Both the position numbers and the translations under genes were made by a program. DNA of 64,000 nt, from positions 620,001 through 684,000 of the forward strand of contig CAVYZL010000003.1 in assembly GCA_963773055.1 (NCBI GenBank), in the 5' to 3' direction. Positions 55,834 to 64,000 of this stretch are shown piece after piece. Origin of the DNA: PALSA-612 sp963773055. Its GTDB lineage: Bacteria; Actinomycetota; Thermoleophilia; Gaiellales; Gaiellaceae. The notes under the pieces are model-generated. The model made no database searches. It worked only from the letters and a program-made list of their open reading frames with translations, and was not told the DNA's origin. Each line of letters opens with the position of its first letter. Position 1 is the stretch's first letter.

Positions 55834-57807
55834 GGGGACGAGCAGCGCCCGGACGATCGTCGCGTCGATGAGGACGGCGAGCGCGATCCCGACGCCGATC
55901 TCCTTGACGATGACGATCTGCGAGGTCGCGAAGGCGCCGACGGCAATGCAGAAAAGGAGGGCGGCGGCGGTGATGATGCGCCCGGTGCGCTCGAGTCCGA
56001 TGGCGACGGCCTCCTTGTTGGGCGTTCCCGCGTCCCAGGCTTCCTTGATGCGGGTGAGCAGGAAGATCCCGTAGTCGGTCGTCAGCCCGAAGGCGACCGC
56101 GAACAGGACGATCGGCTGCGTCAGCTCGATCGCGCCCTGGCCGCGGTAGTCGAGCAACCCCTCCAGGCGGCCGTCCTGGAAGACGAAGACGAGGATCCCG
56201 AAGGTCGCCGACAGCGTCAGGAGGTTCATCAGAAGCGCCTTCAGCGGCAGCACGACCGAACGCGTCGCGGCCCAGAGGAGCACGAACGTGACCGCGGCGA
56301 GGAGGGCAGCGGCAATGGGCAGCATTGCCCCGATCGTGTGCCTCTGGTCGAGGAAGAGCGCCGTCGAGCCACCGACGAGCGCGTCGCCGGGAAGCCTGCG
56401 CATCTGCTTCACGAGCCCGAGCGAGGCACGGTCCAGGAACGGCTCGCCCGACGAGGCACGGACCTCCCACACGTGTGGGCCGAGCTCTCGCGGGGGGAGG
56501 ACGAGCGGCGCGTCGACGCTGCGCGCGTACCGCGCGGCGTCGGCCTCCGTCCCGCGGACGACCGCGAAGACCTGCGAGAAGGCGGTCGGGGGAAAGTCGC
56601 GGCGGATCGCCGCGTCGACGACGCGCGAGGAGAGCTTCGGCGGCAGGACGGACGCATCGACGCCCGTGAAGCGGATGGAGAGGAACGGCAAGGCGAGCAC
56701 GACGAGGAACGCCGTCGCGGCGATCGCGACCGGCACGGGGCGTCGCATGAGAGCGTGCGCCAGCCGGTACCAGCCGCCACGCTCGCCGCGGGCTGCCCGC
56801 TCGGCTGCGCGCCGCCACCGGCGCGGCGACAGCGCATTCACCCGTGTGCCGAGCACGAAGAAGAGCGCCGGCAAGACGGTCAGCGCGATCAGGCCGGCGA
56901 GCGGAGCGACCAGCCCCCCGGCAATGCCCATCGAGCGGAGGAACCCGATCGGGAAGATGGCCAGCGTCGCGATCGCCGCGGCGATCGTCACCGAGCTGAA
57001 CGCGACGGTGCGCCCGGCGGTGGCGATCGTCCGCCGTACGGCGTCGGCGCCTGGCCCACGGGCCGCCAGCTCTTCTCGGTAGCGGGAGACGAGCAGGAGG
57101 CTGTAGTCGATGCCGAGCCCGAGGCCGATGCCCGTGACGATGTTGAGGGCGTACGTCGAGACGGGCAGCGCGAGGTTGACGAGACGAAGGATCGAGCAGC
57201 CCGCCGAGGATCGTCAGGGCACCGGTGACGAGCGGGAGGAGCGCCGCTACGAAGCTCCGGAACACCCAGAGGGCGAGCAGGAAGAGGAGCGGGAAGGCGA
57301 TCTTCTCGGCAAAGGTCAGGTCGTGCTGAACCTGGTGGTTCACCTGCGTCGTCGCGAGCGCCGTTCCGCCCATCGCGACGCCGTCGAGCGGCGCGAGTCG
57401 GTCGTCCACGCGCGTTGCGGCCTCACGCCAGACGCGCTGGGAGACGCCTGCCCTTGCGTGGGCGCTGACGAGCACCTCCGCTCCGTCCTTCGAGCGGAGG
57501 GGCGGAGCGACGACGGGAAACACCGGCTCGGAGTGGATGGCGCCGACGACGCGCGCAACCCGTTGCGCGTCGGGTTGCGGACGAGGACGAGCACCTGCGG
57601 CGAGGCCGAGAGGCCCGATGCGCCCTCGACGGCACGCTCGGCCCGAAGGCTCTCGCTGCCGTGCGTGACGAAGTCGTTCGAGCCGCGGCCGAGCAGCCCC
57701 GGCGTATCGAGGCCGAACGCGACCCCGATGATCGCGAACGCGAGCGCGGCCGCGAGCACACGGCGCGGGGCGCGAATCGCCAGGTCGCTGAGCGTGCGGA
57801 GTACCAC
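55753..57807 (-). CDS. MMPL-family (RND-type) membrane transporter (frameshifted)
   Basis: About 685 residues, eleven or twelve membrane helices with two large outside loops. N-terminal LSDLAIRAPRRVLAAALAFAIIGVAFG; GIDYSLLLVSRYREEL (the MMPL Asp-Tyr motif in the fourth helix) and, in the second half, FGLTTDYGIFLLTRIKEAW are the proton-relay helices. Frames change near 57555 and 57190. MMPL proteins export lipids or lipid-linked compounds using the proton gradient. The end overlaps the converging GH13 gene. Confidence 0.87.
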
Positions 57808-57941
57808 GATCCTCCGTTACAGCTACCAGCCTGAGTTCTCGTGCGCTTCGGTGGGACGCGCATCGGGGCGGCTACGGAACCGGGTGCCTCGAACTACGGA
57901 ACGCGGAGTGATCGACATGCGCGCCGGGCTAGCCTTCCTCC

Positions 57942-58304
57942 GTGGACGCCGGCTCCCTTCCTCCGCCTGAGCTCGACTTCGAGCTGGCTGTTGAGGGCGC
58001 GGTCGAGTCGCTCCCGCCCGACCTCCGAGCAGCGATGTCGAACGTCGAGATCGTGGTCGAGCCGGAGCCGGCTCATGGAATGCCGCTCTTGGGCCTTTAC
58101 CAGGGCATTCCGTTGACGCGTCGCGGAGCGTTCTACGGCGGTGTGCTGCCGGACAAGATCACGATCTACCGCGGCCCGCTGGAGCGGTTGTACGGCGCCG
58201 ACGAGGGTCGTCTGCGACAGGAGATCCGCCGCGTCGTGCTCCACGAGGTGGCTCATCACTTCGGCATCTCCGACGAGCGACTCGTCGAGCTCGACCGGTA
58301 CTGA
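57942..58304 (+). CDS. Minimal zincin metallopeptidase (PF06262-like), copy 2
   Basis: 120 residues, with the same VLHEVAHHFGISDERL zinc motif and the same core as copy 1 at 48205; differences cluster in the first 20 residues. TAGCCT six bases before the GTG is conserved along with the gene, so the promoter was copied too. The last 70 residues are nearly identical between copies, which points to selection for the catalytic core. Confidence 0.85.
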   Translation: MDAGSLPPPELDFELAVEGAVESLPPDLRAAMSNVEIVVEPEPAHGMPLLGLYQGIPLTRRGAFYGGVLPDKITIYRGPLERLYGADEGRLRQEIRRVVLHEVAHHFGISDERLVELDRY

Positions 58305-58305
58305 C

Positions 58306-58617
58306 GTGATCTTCCGCCGGTCGCGGCGCTTCGACGATCTCGTGCAGCGGCAGCTCGAGCTCTTCCGAGAGGACGAGGCCGACCTGCTCGAAGAGGCGCA
58401 GAGCGCGGACCGGGCATGGACCCGAGCCGGGCGCGACGAAGCGGAGGGGCGCTACGGCGACTATCAGCTCGTCGTCGACGCCATTGCCGATCGGCTCCTC
58501 GACCTCCGCGAGGCGTACGCGGCGACGCTTGCGGACGAGGCGGTCGACGAGTATCGCGACTCCTTCACGCGCGCCGCCACAAAGCGGTTCCCTCGATACG
58601 CGAGTCTTCTCGCCTAG
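58306..58617 (+). CDS. Helical partner of the metallopeptidase, copy 2
   Basis: 103 residues, GTG start one base after the peptidase stop as in copy 1. RFDDLVQRQLELFREDEADLLEEAQSADRAWTRAG, GRYGDYQLVVDAIADRLLDLREAYAATLADEAVDEYRDSF and RAATKRFPRYASLLA keep the helical pattern; most changes are charge changes (Gly/Arg, Ala/Arg, Asp/Arg), so this copy is more basic. Confidence 0.8.
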   Translation: MIFRRSRRFDDLVQRQLELFREDEADLLEEAQSADRAWTRAGRDEAEGRYGDYQLVVDAIADRLLDLREAYAATLADEAVDEYRDSFTRAATKRFPRYASLLA

Positions 58618-58689
58618 TGCCGCGTGCCGTCTGAGCGTCTCTGAGCTGCAGCGCGGGTATCGGCGAAAGGCGCGAAGCCGTCAGACCGT

Positions 58690-59330
58690 TCAGTGCAGCT
58701 CGTGCGCCATGGACTGCCATGCGCCGGCCAGGTGGACGGTGGCCATTGCGATGATCAGGCCGGCGACGAGCGAGCCTGCGAGGAGCCAGCGGCGAAGCGA
58801 CGGCCCGGCAGGTCGTTTCCGGGGCGCCAGTCGGCCGAGGCGAGTCCGGGGACCCGGAGCGCGTGGCCGAGCACGTGTGCCGCCATGGCGATGAACCAGA
58901 CGACGAAGCTCGCCTTGTGCAGGCCGACCAACGAGCCGCTCCTCGGACCAAGCGCGATCAATGCCACTCCCGTCGCGAACAGCGCGATCGTCGACAGAAC
59001 GACGGCAGGCGCGAGCAGGCGCAGGGCGGGAGGGGGCGGCCCCTCGACGCGGTAGGGACGGCTCCCGCTGTAGTAGCGAACGAACCGGTAGCCCGTGCTG
59101 CCGAGCTTGAGCAGGATCGGCGGGATCAGGAGCATCCCGACGAAGACGTGGACGGAGAGCAGCGGTCGGATCGCGAGGACGGTCACGCCCTCCGCCGCCA
59201 GGAGCACGAGGAGCACGGCCGCGGTGGATCCGGTCAGGCGCCGGTTGCCAGCGGTGCCGCCGGTGCGGGCCGTGAGCCGACCCCGGAGTGGGGCGGGTTC
59301 GAGTCGCTCTGCGGAATCGAGGTCGACCAT
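58690..59330 (-). CDS. Cytochrome b561-like membrane protein (one frameshift)
   Basis: About 213 residues, four or five membrane helices. Helix pairs carry possible heme ligands: LLSVHVFVGMLLIPPILLKLG, and LVGLHKASFVVWFIAMAAHVLGHAL. The last helix (WLLAGSLVAGLIIAMATVHLAGAW) is in another frame after about 58805. The pattern resembles DUF4405/b561-type quinone- or flavin-linked cytochromes. It is divergent from the response regulator gene and may be its target. Confidence 0.7.
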
Positions 59331-59419
59331 CGAGAAGCAATGGCAGCGGATCGTCGATGAGAGAACGATGAGACGGTCACCCGACTCCAGACCGGAACGG
59401 GAAGCGACAATGACCGGTG

Positions 59420-60096
59420 ATGCGGGTGCTGATCGTCGAGGACGAGGCGAAGCTCGCCGGGCTGCTCCGTCGGGGCCTGCAGGAGGAGGGACACGCTGCG
59501 GACGTCGCGGCTCGCGGCGAAGACGCCCTGTGGATGGCGCGCGCCCGTCCGTACGACGCGATCGTGCTCGACATCATGCTTCCCGATCTCGACGGGTTCT
59601 CTATCTGCCGCTCGCTCCGGGACGCCGAGATCTGGACGCCGGTCCTGTTCCTGACGGCGCGCGATGCGCTCGAGGACCGTGTCGGAGGGCTCGACGCCGG
59701 CGCCGACGACTATCTCGTCAAGCCCTTCTCGTTTCCCGAGCTCCTCGCCCGGCTTCGCGCGGTGACGAGGCGCGGCCCGATCGAGAGGCCAACGATCCTC
59801 GAGGTCGGATCGCTGCGGCTGGATCCGGCTGCACGCCGCGTATGGCGCGGCGAGACAGAGCTCGTGCTGTCCGCGAAGGAGTTCGCCCTCCTCGAGGCCT
59901 TCATGCGCCGTCCCGATCAGGCCCTGTCCCGGAGCGTGCTTCTCGAAGCGGCCTGGGACATGGCCTACGAGAACGGTCGAACGTCATCGACGTGTACGTC
60001 CGCTACCTGCGGGAGAAGATCGACCGGCCATTCGGCTGCGGGTCGCTGGAGACGGTTCGCGGCGTTGGTTACCGGCTGAGCTCCGAGCGATGCTGA
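59420..60096 (+). CDS. OmpR-family response regulator (one frameshift)
   Basis: About 225 residues. Receiver domain: VLIVEDEAKLAGLLRRGL, phosphorylation Asp at about residue 51 in IVLDIMLPDLDG, Thr in FLTARDALEDR and Lys in YLVKPF. The winged-helix DNA-binding part (ILEVGSLRLDPAARRVWRGE, EFALLEAFMRRPDQALSRSVLLEAAWDM) ends in another frame with NVIDVYVRYLREKIDRPFG...GVGYRL; one C is missing near 59978. ATG 59420 follows a GTG at 59417. The true end overlaps the kinase start. Confidence 0.9.
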
Positions 60097-61436
60097 ACGC
60101 TCTACCCATCCGCGTCCGCCTTGCTGCCGGCTTCGGTGTCGCGATGGCGGCGGTTCTCGTCGGGCTCGGCATCTTCGTCTACTTCCGGGTCGACAGCGCG
60201 TTGCTCCGCTCCGTCGACGACAGCCTCCGAGCGCAGGCGGGAGATTCGTCGCAACACGTGCACGGCGGCTCTCTGATCGACCCGGACGTCGGGGAGTCGG
60301 GCACGGTCGTCGAGGTGATCGACGCAAACGGGCGCGTGATCCGCTCCGCGCCGACGGGCTTGCCTCCGCTCATCGATCGCAGGACGCTCAGCCGTGCCCG
60401 GACGGGGAGGGTGATCGTGACCGTGTCCCGCGGGCCGGGCGAGTCGAGTGACTGGCGGGCGCTGGCGGAGCCAGTCAGCGGCGGGGTGCTCGTCGTGGCC
60501 CGATCGCTTCGCCAGCGCGAGGAGACGCTCCATCACGTCTTCCGCGTGCTGCTGATCGCAGGCCCGCTGGGGTTGCTGCTCGCGACGACGGGTGGCTACC
60601 TGCTCGCTGCTGCGGCGCTCCGCCCCGTCGAGTCGATGCGCAGGCGGGCGAGCGTGATCTCGGCGGAGACTGTCGCTGCTCGGCTGCCGGTCCCGCACGC
60701 CCGCGACGAGATCCGGCGTCTCGCGGAGACGCTCAACGAGATGCTGACCCGCCTCGAGGCGTCCTTCGCGCACGAACGTCGCTTTGTCGCCGACGCCAGC
60801 CACGAGCTGCGCACGCCGCTCGCACTCCTCAAGACCGAGCTCGAGCTGGCCCTTCGCCGAGAGCGCACGGCGGACGAGCTGCATGCCGCGATCGAGTCGG
60901 CCGCCGTCGAGACGGACAGGCTGATCCGTATCGCAGAGGATCTGCTGCTGATCGCGCGCCTCGATCACGCGGAGCGTCGTCTCGGCCGTGAGCGCGTCGA
61001 CGTTGCGGATCTGGCGAACGGGGTTGCCGCGCGGTACGCGGCACAGCCGGAGTCGATCGGCCGGCGCGTCGAGGTCGACGTTCCGGCGGGCACCGAGGTC
61101 GACGCGGATCGCCTACAGCTCGAGCGGGCGCTCGGAAACCTGCTCGAGAACGCCTTTCGCCATGGGGATGGCACGGTGACGCTGCGCGCGCGTGGCGACA
61201 ACGGCATCGTCGAGTTCCATGTGACCGACGAGGGGCCAGGGTTCCCCGACGAGTTCGCCGATCGTGCGTTCGAGCGGTTCAGCAGCGCCGACGAGGCGCG
61301 GGGAGGGGCGGGCACCGGCCTCGGGCTCGCGATCGTCGACGCCGTCGCGCACGCCCACGGCGGAGCTGCAGGGCTGACACGGCAGGAGGACGGGGCCGAC
61401 GTCTGGCTCCGGATTCCGGCCGGCAATCAGGGCTAG
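60090..61436 (+). CDS. Sensor histidine kinase, partner of the OmpR regulator
   Basis: 448 residues. Membrane helix 1 (about 10-31), an outside sensor domain of about 120 residues without a known fold, helix 2 (about 150-172), HAMP, then the H-box FVADASHELRTPLALLKTE with phospho-His about residue 238, the N-box LGNLLENAFRHGDG, G1 DEGPGFPDEF and G2 GGAGTGLGLAIVDAV. It phosphorylates the preceding regulator. The ATG lies seven bases before the repaired regulator stop. Confidence 0.93.
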   Translation: MLNALPIRVRLAAGFGVAMAAVLVGLGIFVYFRVDSALLRSVDDSLRAQAGDSSQHVHGGSLIDPDVGESGTVVEVIDANGRVIRSAPTGLPPLIDRRTLSRARTGRVIVTVSRGPGESSDWRALAEPVSGGVLVVARSLRQREETLHHVFRVLLIAGPLGLLLATTGGYLLAAAALRPVESMRRRASVISAETVAARLPVPHARDEIRRLAETLNEMLTRLEASFAHERRFVADASHELRTPLALLKTELELALRRERTADELHAAIESAAVETDRLIRIAEDLLLIARLDHAERRLGRERVDVADLANGVAARYAAQPESIGRRVEVDVPAGTEVDADRLQLERALGNLLENAFRHGDGTVTLRARGDNGIVEFHVTDEGPGFPDEFADRAFERFSSADEARGGAGTGLGLAIVDAVAHAHGGAAGLTRQEDGADVWLRIPAGNQG

Positions 61437-61480
61437 TCGTCTCATCGTGCTCTCATCTCTTCCGGCATAGCCTGGCCGGG

Positions 61481-61810
61481 GTGAAGGGGCGCGAGCAACT
61501 CACCCGTGTGCGCGAGCGCCAGGCCGCGCGCCTCTCTCGGCTCAAGCGAAGGATCGTCTTCGCTTCGACGGTGTGCTTTGCCGCGATGTTCGGGCTCGCC
61601 GCGCAGCACGCAGTAGGCTCGAGTAAGCGCCGCGTCGTCGCCTCGACCACGCGAGCGCCGCGTGTGGTGCCGGCGAAGGTCCACTTCTTCGACGAACAGG
61701 GCGCCGGCTACGCATTCGCCGATCCGCAAACGCCCGCCGACTTCGGGCAGCCCACGCCGAGCTCCGCAACCGTTGCTCCGCCACCCGTCGCGCAGACCAG
61801 TGTCTCCTGA
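61481..61810 (+). CDS. Small membrane protein before apbE
   Basis: 109 residues: basic start (RERQAARLSRLKRR), one membrane helix (about 27-45, IVFASTVCFAAMFGLAAQHAVG) and an outside Pro/Thr/Val-rich tail. TAGCCT lies six bases before the GTG, so this gene starts a leaderless unit with apbE. The tail has no FMN-attachment (S/T)GAT motif; SSATV is the closest. Function unknown, probably an anchor or electron-chain accessory. Confidence 0.65.
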   Translation: MKGREQLTRVRERQAARLSRLKRRIVFASTVCFAAMFGLAAQHAVGSSKRRVVASTTRAPRVVPAKVHFFDEQGAGYAFADPQTPADFGQPTPSSATVAPPPVAQTSVS

Positions 61811-62739
61811 ACTCGCCGGCGCGCCGGGGATGCGCGCCCACGACTTTCGGGCCATGGGCACCGACGTCCGTGTGCTCGCTCCGGCCGCATGCGCCGGGGA
61901 CGCGTTCACCATCGTCGAGCGCCTCTTCGCCGACTGGGAAGCAGTGCTGAGCCGCTTTCGGCCGGAGAGCGATCTCTCCCGGGCGAACGCGGGCGCTGGA
62001 GAGCCGGTGCGGGTCGATCGACTGCTCGTCGACGTCACCGCGGCGGCGGTCGCCGCGGCCCGGGCGACGCACGGCCTGTTCGATCCGACGCTCGAGCGCG
62101 AGCTCGTGCGCATCGGGTACGGCCGATCCTTCGAGCACGTCGGCGGACCGCGTCCTTCGACAGAGAAGCCGCGCCCGGGCGGCTCGTGGGAAACGGTGGA
62201 GATCGATCGCGAACGCTCGACCGTCACCGTTCCGCCGGGCTGTGGTCTCGACCTCGGCGGCATCGCCAAAGGCATGGCCGTCGACGCCGGGCTCGACCGG
62301 CTCGCGGCGTTTGGCATCGGCACGGCTCTCGTCAGCGCCGGCGGCGACCTCGCCGTTCGCGGACTAATGCCGGGCACCGCGGCCTGGACCGATCCGGGCC
62401 GGCGAGGAAGCCGAGGGTCAGGTTGTGCCGCTGCTACGCGGCGCGCTCGCGACGTCGGGAACGACGAAGCGCCGCTGGAGACAAGGGCCGCTCCACCGCC
62501 ACCACCTCGTCGACCCCCGCACGGGCGAGCCAAGCCGTAGCGGTCTGCGTCAGGTCACGGTGGCGGCCGCTACCTGTCGTGCTGCCGAGGTCGCTTCGAC
62601 GGCCGTGCTCGTGGCCGGGTCGGTGCTCGGTCGACGCCTGATCGAGGCGTGGGGTCTCGCCGGTCTGCTCGTCGAGGACTCGGGCCGGACGGTGGCGGCC
62701 GGACGTTGGCCTCAAACCGATGTGACGAGGGCAGCGTGA
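61800..62739 (+). CDS. apbE: ApbE-type FAD:protein FMN transferase (frameshifted)
   Basis: About 310 residues. RAMGTDVRVLAP, DWEAVLSRFRPESDLSRANA, TVPPGCGLDLGGIAKGMAVD (FAD/Mg site) and ALVSAGGDLAVRG are the ApbE core; HHLVDPRTGEPSRSGLRQVTVAAATC and AEVASTAVLVAG close it in another frame after about 62425. The enzyme transfers FMN from FAD onto a Thr/Ser of an extracytoplasmic protein. GTG 61800 (overlapping the previous gene) or ATG 61830 is the start; no lipobox seen. It implies a flavinylated partner, perhaps just outside the window. Confidence 0.88.
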
Positions 62740-63814
62740 CGAGCTGGTCTGCCGTCACGTGGGACACCGCACGGGCCGGCGGCTTCCCGCCTACGTGCTC
62801 TTGACGCTGGCCGTCGTGATCGGGCTCATCCTGCGCAACCGCTTGAGCTCCAGCGCTGGCCCCGCGTGATCACGTACGAGCTCCACGGCTACGTTTCGCT
62901 GCTCGCCCTCGTCTTTCTCTCCATCCACGTCCTCGCCGTCGCCGTCGATCCTTCACGCATTTCCGTCTCGGTGAGCTGATCGTGCCGTTCGCCTTCCACT
63001 ACCGGCCGCTCTGGATGGGGCTCGGCATCGTCGCCCTCTACCTGCTACTCGCGGTCTGGGTGACGACACTCATCCGCAAGCGGATCGGGCACCAGGCGTG
63101 GCGCAGGGTGCATGGCCTGGCCTTCGTCGTCTACGCGGCAGCGACCGTGCACGGGCTCGGGGCGGGGAGCGACACGCGCACGTTCTGGGGGACTGCGGTC
63201 TACGTCGTCAGCGTCGTCCTCGTCGTCGGGTCGGCCGGCAGGCTCTCGTCCCTGCCGGCTCCGCGAGCCGCCCCCGCCCGGCTATCGCGGCTGCGACCGG
63301 TCTCGCCGTGGCCGCCGTCGGGGTGTGGGCCCTGGGGGGTCCGTATGCCGCAGACTGGGGAAAGCACGTCCGTGCGGTGCACACCGCGGCCGCCACACCA
63401 CCGATGACGAACCGCACGGTCGCCCGGGCGCACGTGTCCTCGCCGATCGTCCATCTGCCCTTCCGTGCGCGCTTCGCAGGGCGGGTGCTCGTCGCACCGG
63501 TGAACGAGACGGGGCGGATCACGGTTCGTATCGACGGGGCGCTCGCCGGCTCGACCCGGGACCACCTCGAGATCCTGCTGCACGGCGTCCCCCTCGAGGA
63601 CGGCGGGGTCTTGATGGAGCAGAGCCGGGTCAGGATGGGAACGACGACTCCGCTGTATCACGGCACCGTGACCGGCCTGCGCGGCTCCCGGCTTACCGCC
63701 CTCGTCCACTCTGCGAGGCAGCAGGTACAGCTCGGGATCAGGCTTCAGCTCTCGTCGGACGGCCGGGCTACTGGCAGCGTGCGTGGCACGAGCGTCGCGT
63801 CCGGCCAGACGTGA
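62736..63814 (+). CDS. Ferric-reductase-like transmembrane protein with outer domain (frameshifted)
   Basis: About 355 residues if repaired. Six hydrophobic helices resemble the heme-b core of ferric reductase/YedZ proteins: VLLTLAVVIGLILR, YELHGYVSLLALVFLSIHVLAVAVD (two His), PLWMGLGIVALYLLLAVWVTTLIRKRIGHQAWRRVHGLAFVVYAAATVHGLGAG (two His). A C-terminal domain of about 140 residues (VARAHVSSPIVHLPFRARFAGRVLVAPV...) follows, beta-rich and probably outside. Breaks near 62795, 62866, 62951 and 63270. GTG overlaps the apbE stop (GTGA). It would carry electrons across the membrane to a flavin protein. Confidence 0.75.
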
Positions 63815-64000
63815 GCTCCCGTCGGCGAATCCCCTTCGTGCTCGGGCTCGTCGCGCTCGCCGCGGGCTGCGGCGCGAGCCGCTCGTCTGCTCCTGCTCCG
63901 ACGCGATCGTCGAGACCCGCTCCGGCCACGGCGACGCAGGCCACGGTCGTGCACCGCGCCCGGCGAGTCTCTTCGCTCCGTCTTCCGGTCACCCACTCCC
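63811..64000 (+). CDS. Lipoprotein, N-terminal part
   Basis: 63 residues to the window edge. GTG overlaps the preceding stop (GTGA). SSRRRIPFVLGLVALAAGCGAS is a lipoprotein signal with lipobox LAAGC, then a Ser/Pro/Ala-rich linker. Its place after ApbE and the ferric-reductase-like protein makes it a candidate for the flavin-carrying partner, but the deciding part is not in the window. Confidence 0.6.
   Translation, partial: MSSRRRIPFVLGLVALAAGCGASRSSAPAPTRSSRPAPATATQATVVHRARRVSSLRLPVTHS

Overview
This 64 kb window is very GC-rich. It has many GTG and TTG starts, an F420-type (LLM) oxidoreductase, an ANTAR-domain end, a caa3-type oxidase (subunit II fused to cytochrome c), repeated acyl-CoA dehydrogenases and mostly gene-dense operons with 4- or 8-base overlaps. 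This fits an actinobacterium, most likely a member of the Thermoleophilia (Gaiellales/Solirubrobacterales side); the class is an inference from gene content, not from a marker gene. I see no tRNA, rRNA, CRISPR array, integrase or transposase gene.

Layout. 0-6.9 kb: mixed housekeeping and regulatory genes (ANTAR protein end, U32-like protein, diguanylate cyclase, M20 peptidase, TPR protein, ABC-F ATPase, FAD reductase). 6.9-12.2 kb: a pentose-phosphate block, transketolase divergent from transaldolase-glucose-6-phosphate isomerase-6-phosphogluconate dehydrogenase, with three 19-bp tandem repeats in the shared promoter. 12.2-13.7 kb: ECF sigma factor with a DUF4349-type membrane protein. 13.7-17.6 kb: ctaC-ctaD-ctaB and a 37-residue membrane protein. 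17.7-20.7 kb: small protein, TolB-like propeller, GNAT and MBL-fold enzymes. 20.7-25.4 kb: a complete branched-chain amino-acid-type ABC transporter (livGFHMK order), closed by a strong hairpin. 25.4-46.5 kb: a large acyl-CoA/lipid catabolism region (thiolase, four SDR or MDR oxidoreductases, three acyl-CoA dehydrogenases, an acyl-CoA ligase, hotdog thioesterases and dehydratases, an F420 oxidoreductase, a dehalogenase-like hydrolase, an FMN hydroxyacid oxidase) with a TetR repressor and two operators, plus a broken adenylate-cyclase/AAA regulator. 46.5-49.6 kb: unknown small and secreted proteins and a 172-bp structured repeat-like element. 49.7-55.8 kb: a maltose/trehalose-type ABC importer with a GH13 glucosidase. 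55.8-57.8 kb: an MMPL exporter. 57.9-58.6 kb: a second copy of a two-gene minimal-metallopeptidase module also present at 48.2-48.9 kb. 58.7-64 kb: a membrane redox cassette (b-type cytochrome-like protein, two-component system, ApbE flavin transferase, ferric-reductase-like membrane protein, lipoprotein).

Two expression themes run through the window. Many transcription-unit starts carry a TANNNT hexamer 6-8 bases before an ATG/GTG/TTG, as expected for leaderless mRNAs. Three genes have no usable ATG/GTG/TTG but a CTG that sits correctly behind a Shine-Dalgarno or in an NTGA overlap. Many genes, above all beyond 40 kb, carry single-base frameshifts. The pattern looks more like uncorrected sequencing or assembly indels than biological decay, so broken genes are described here as full-length genes with the break positions given.
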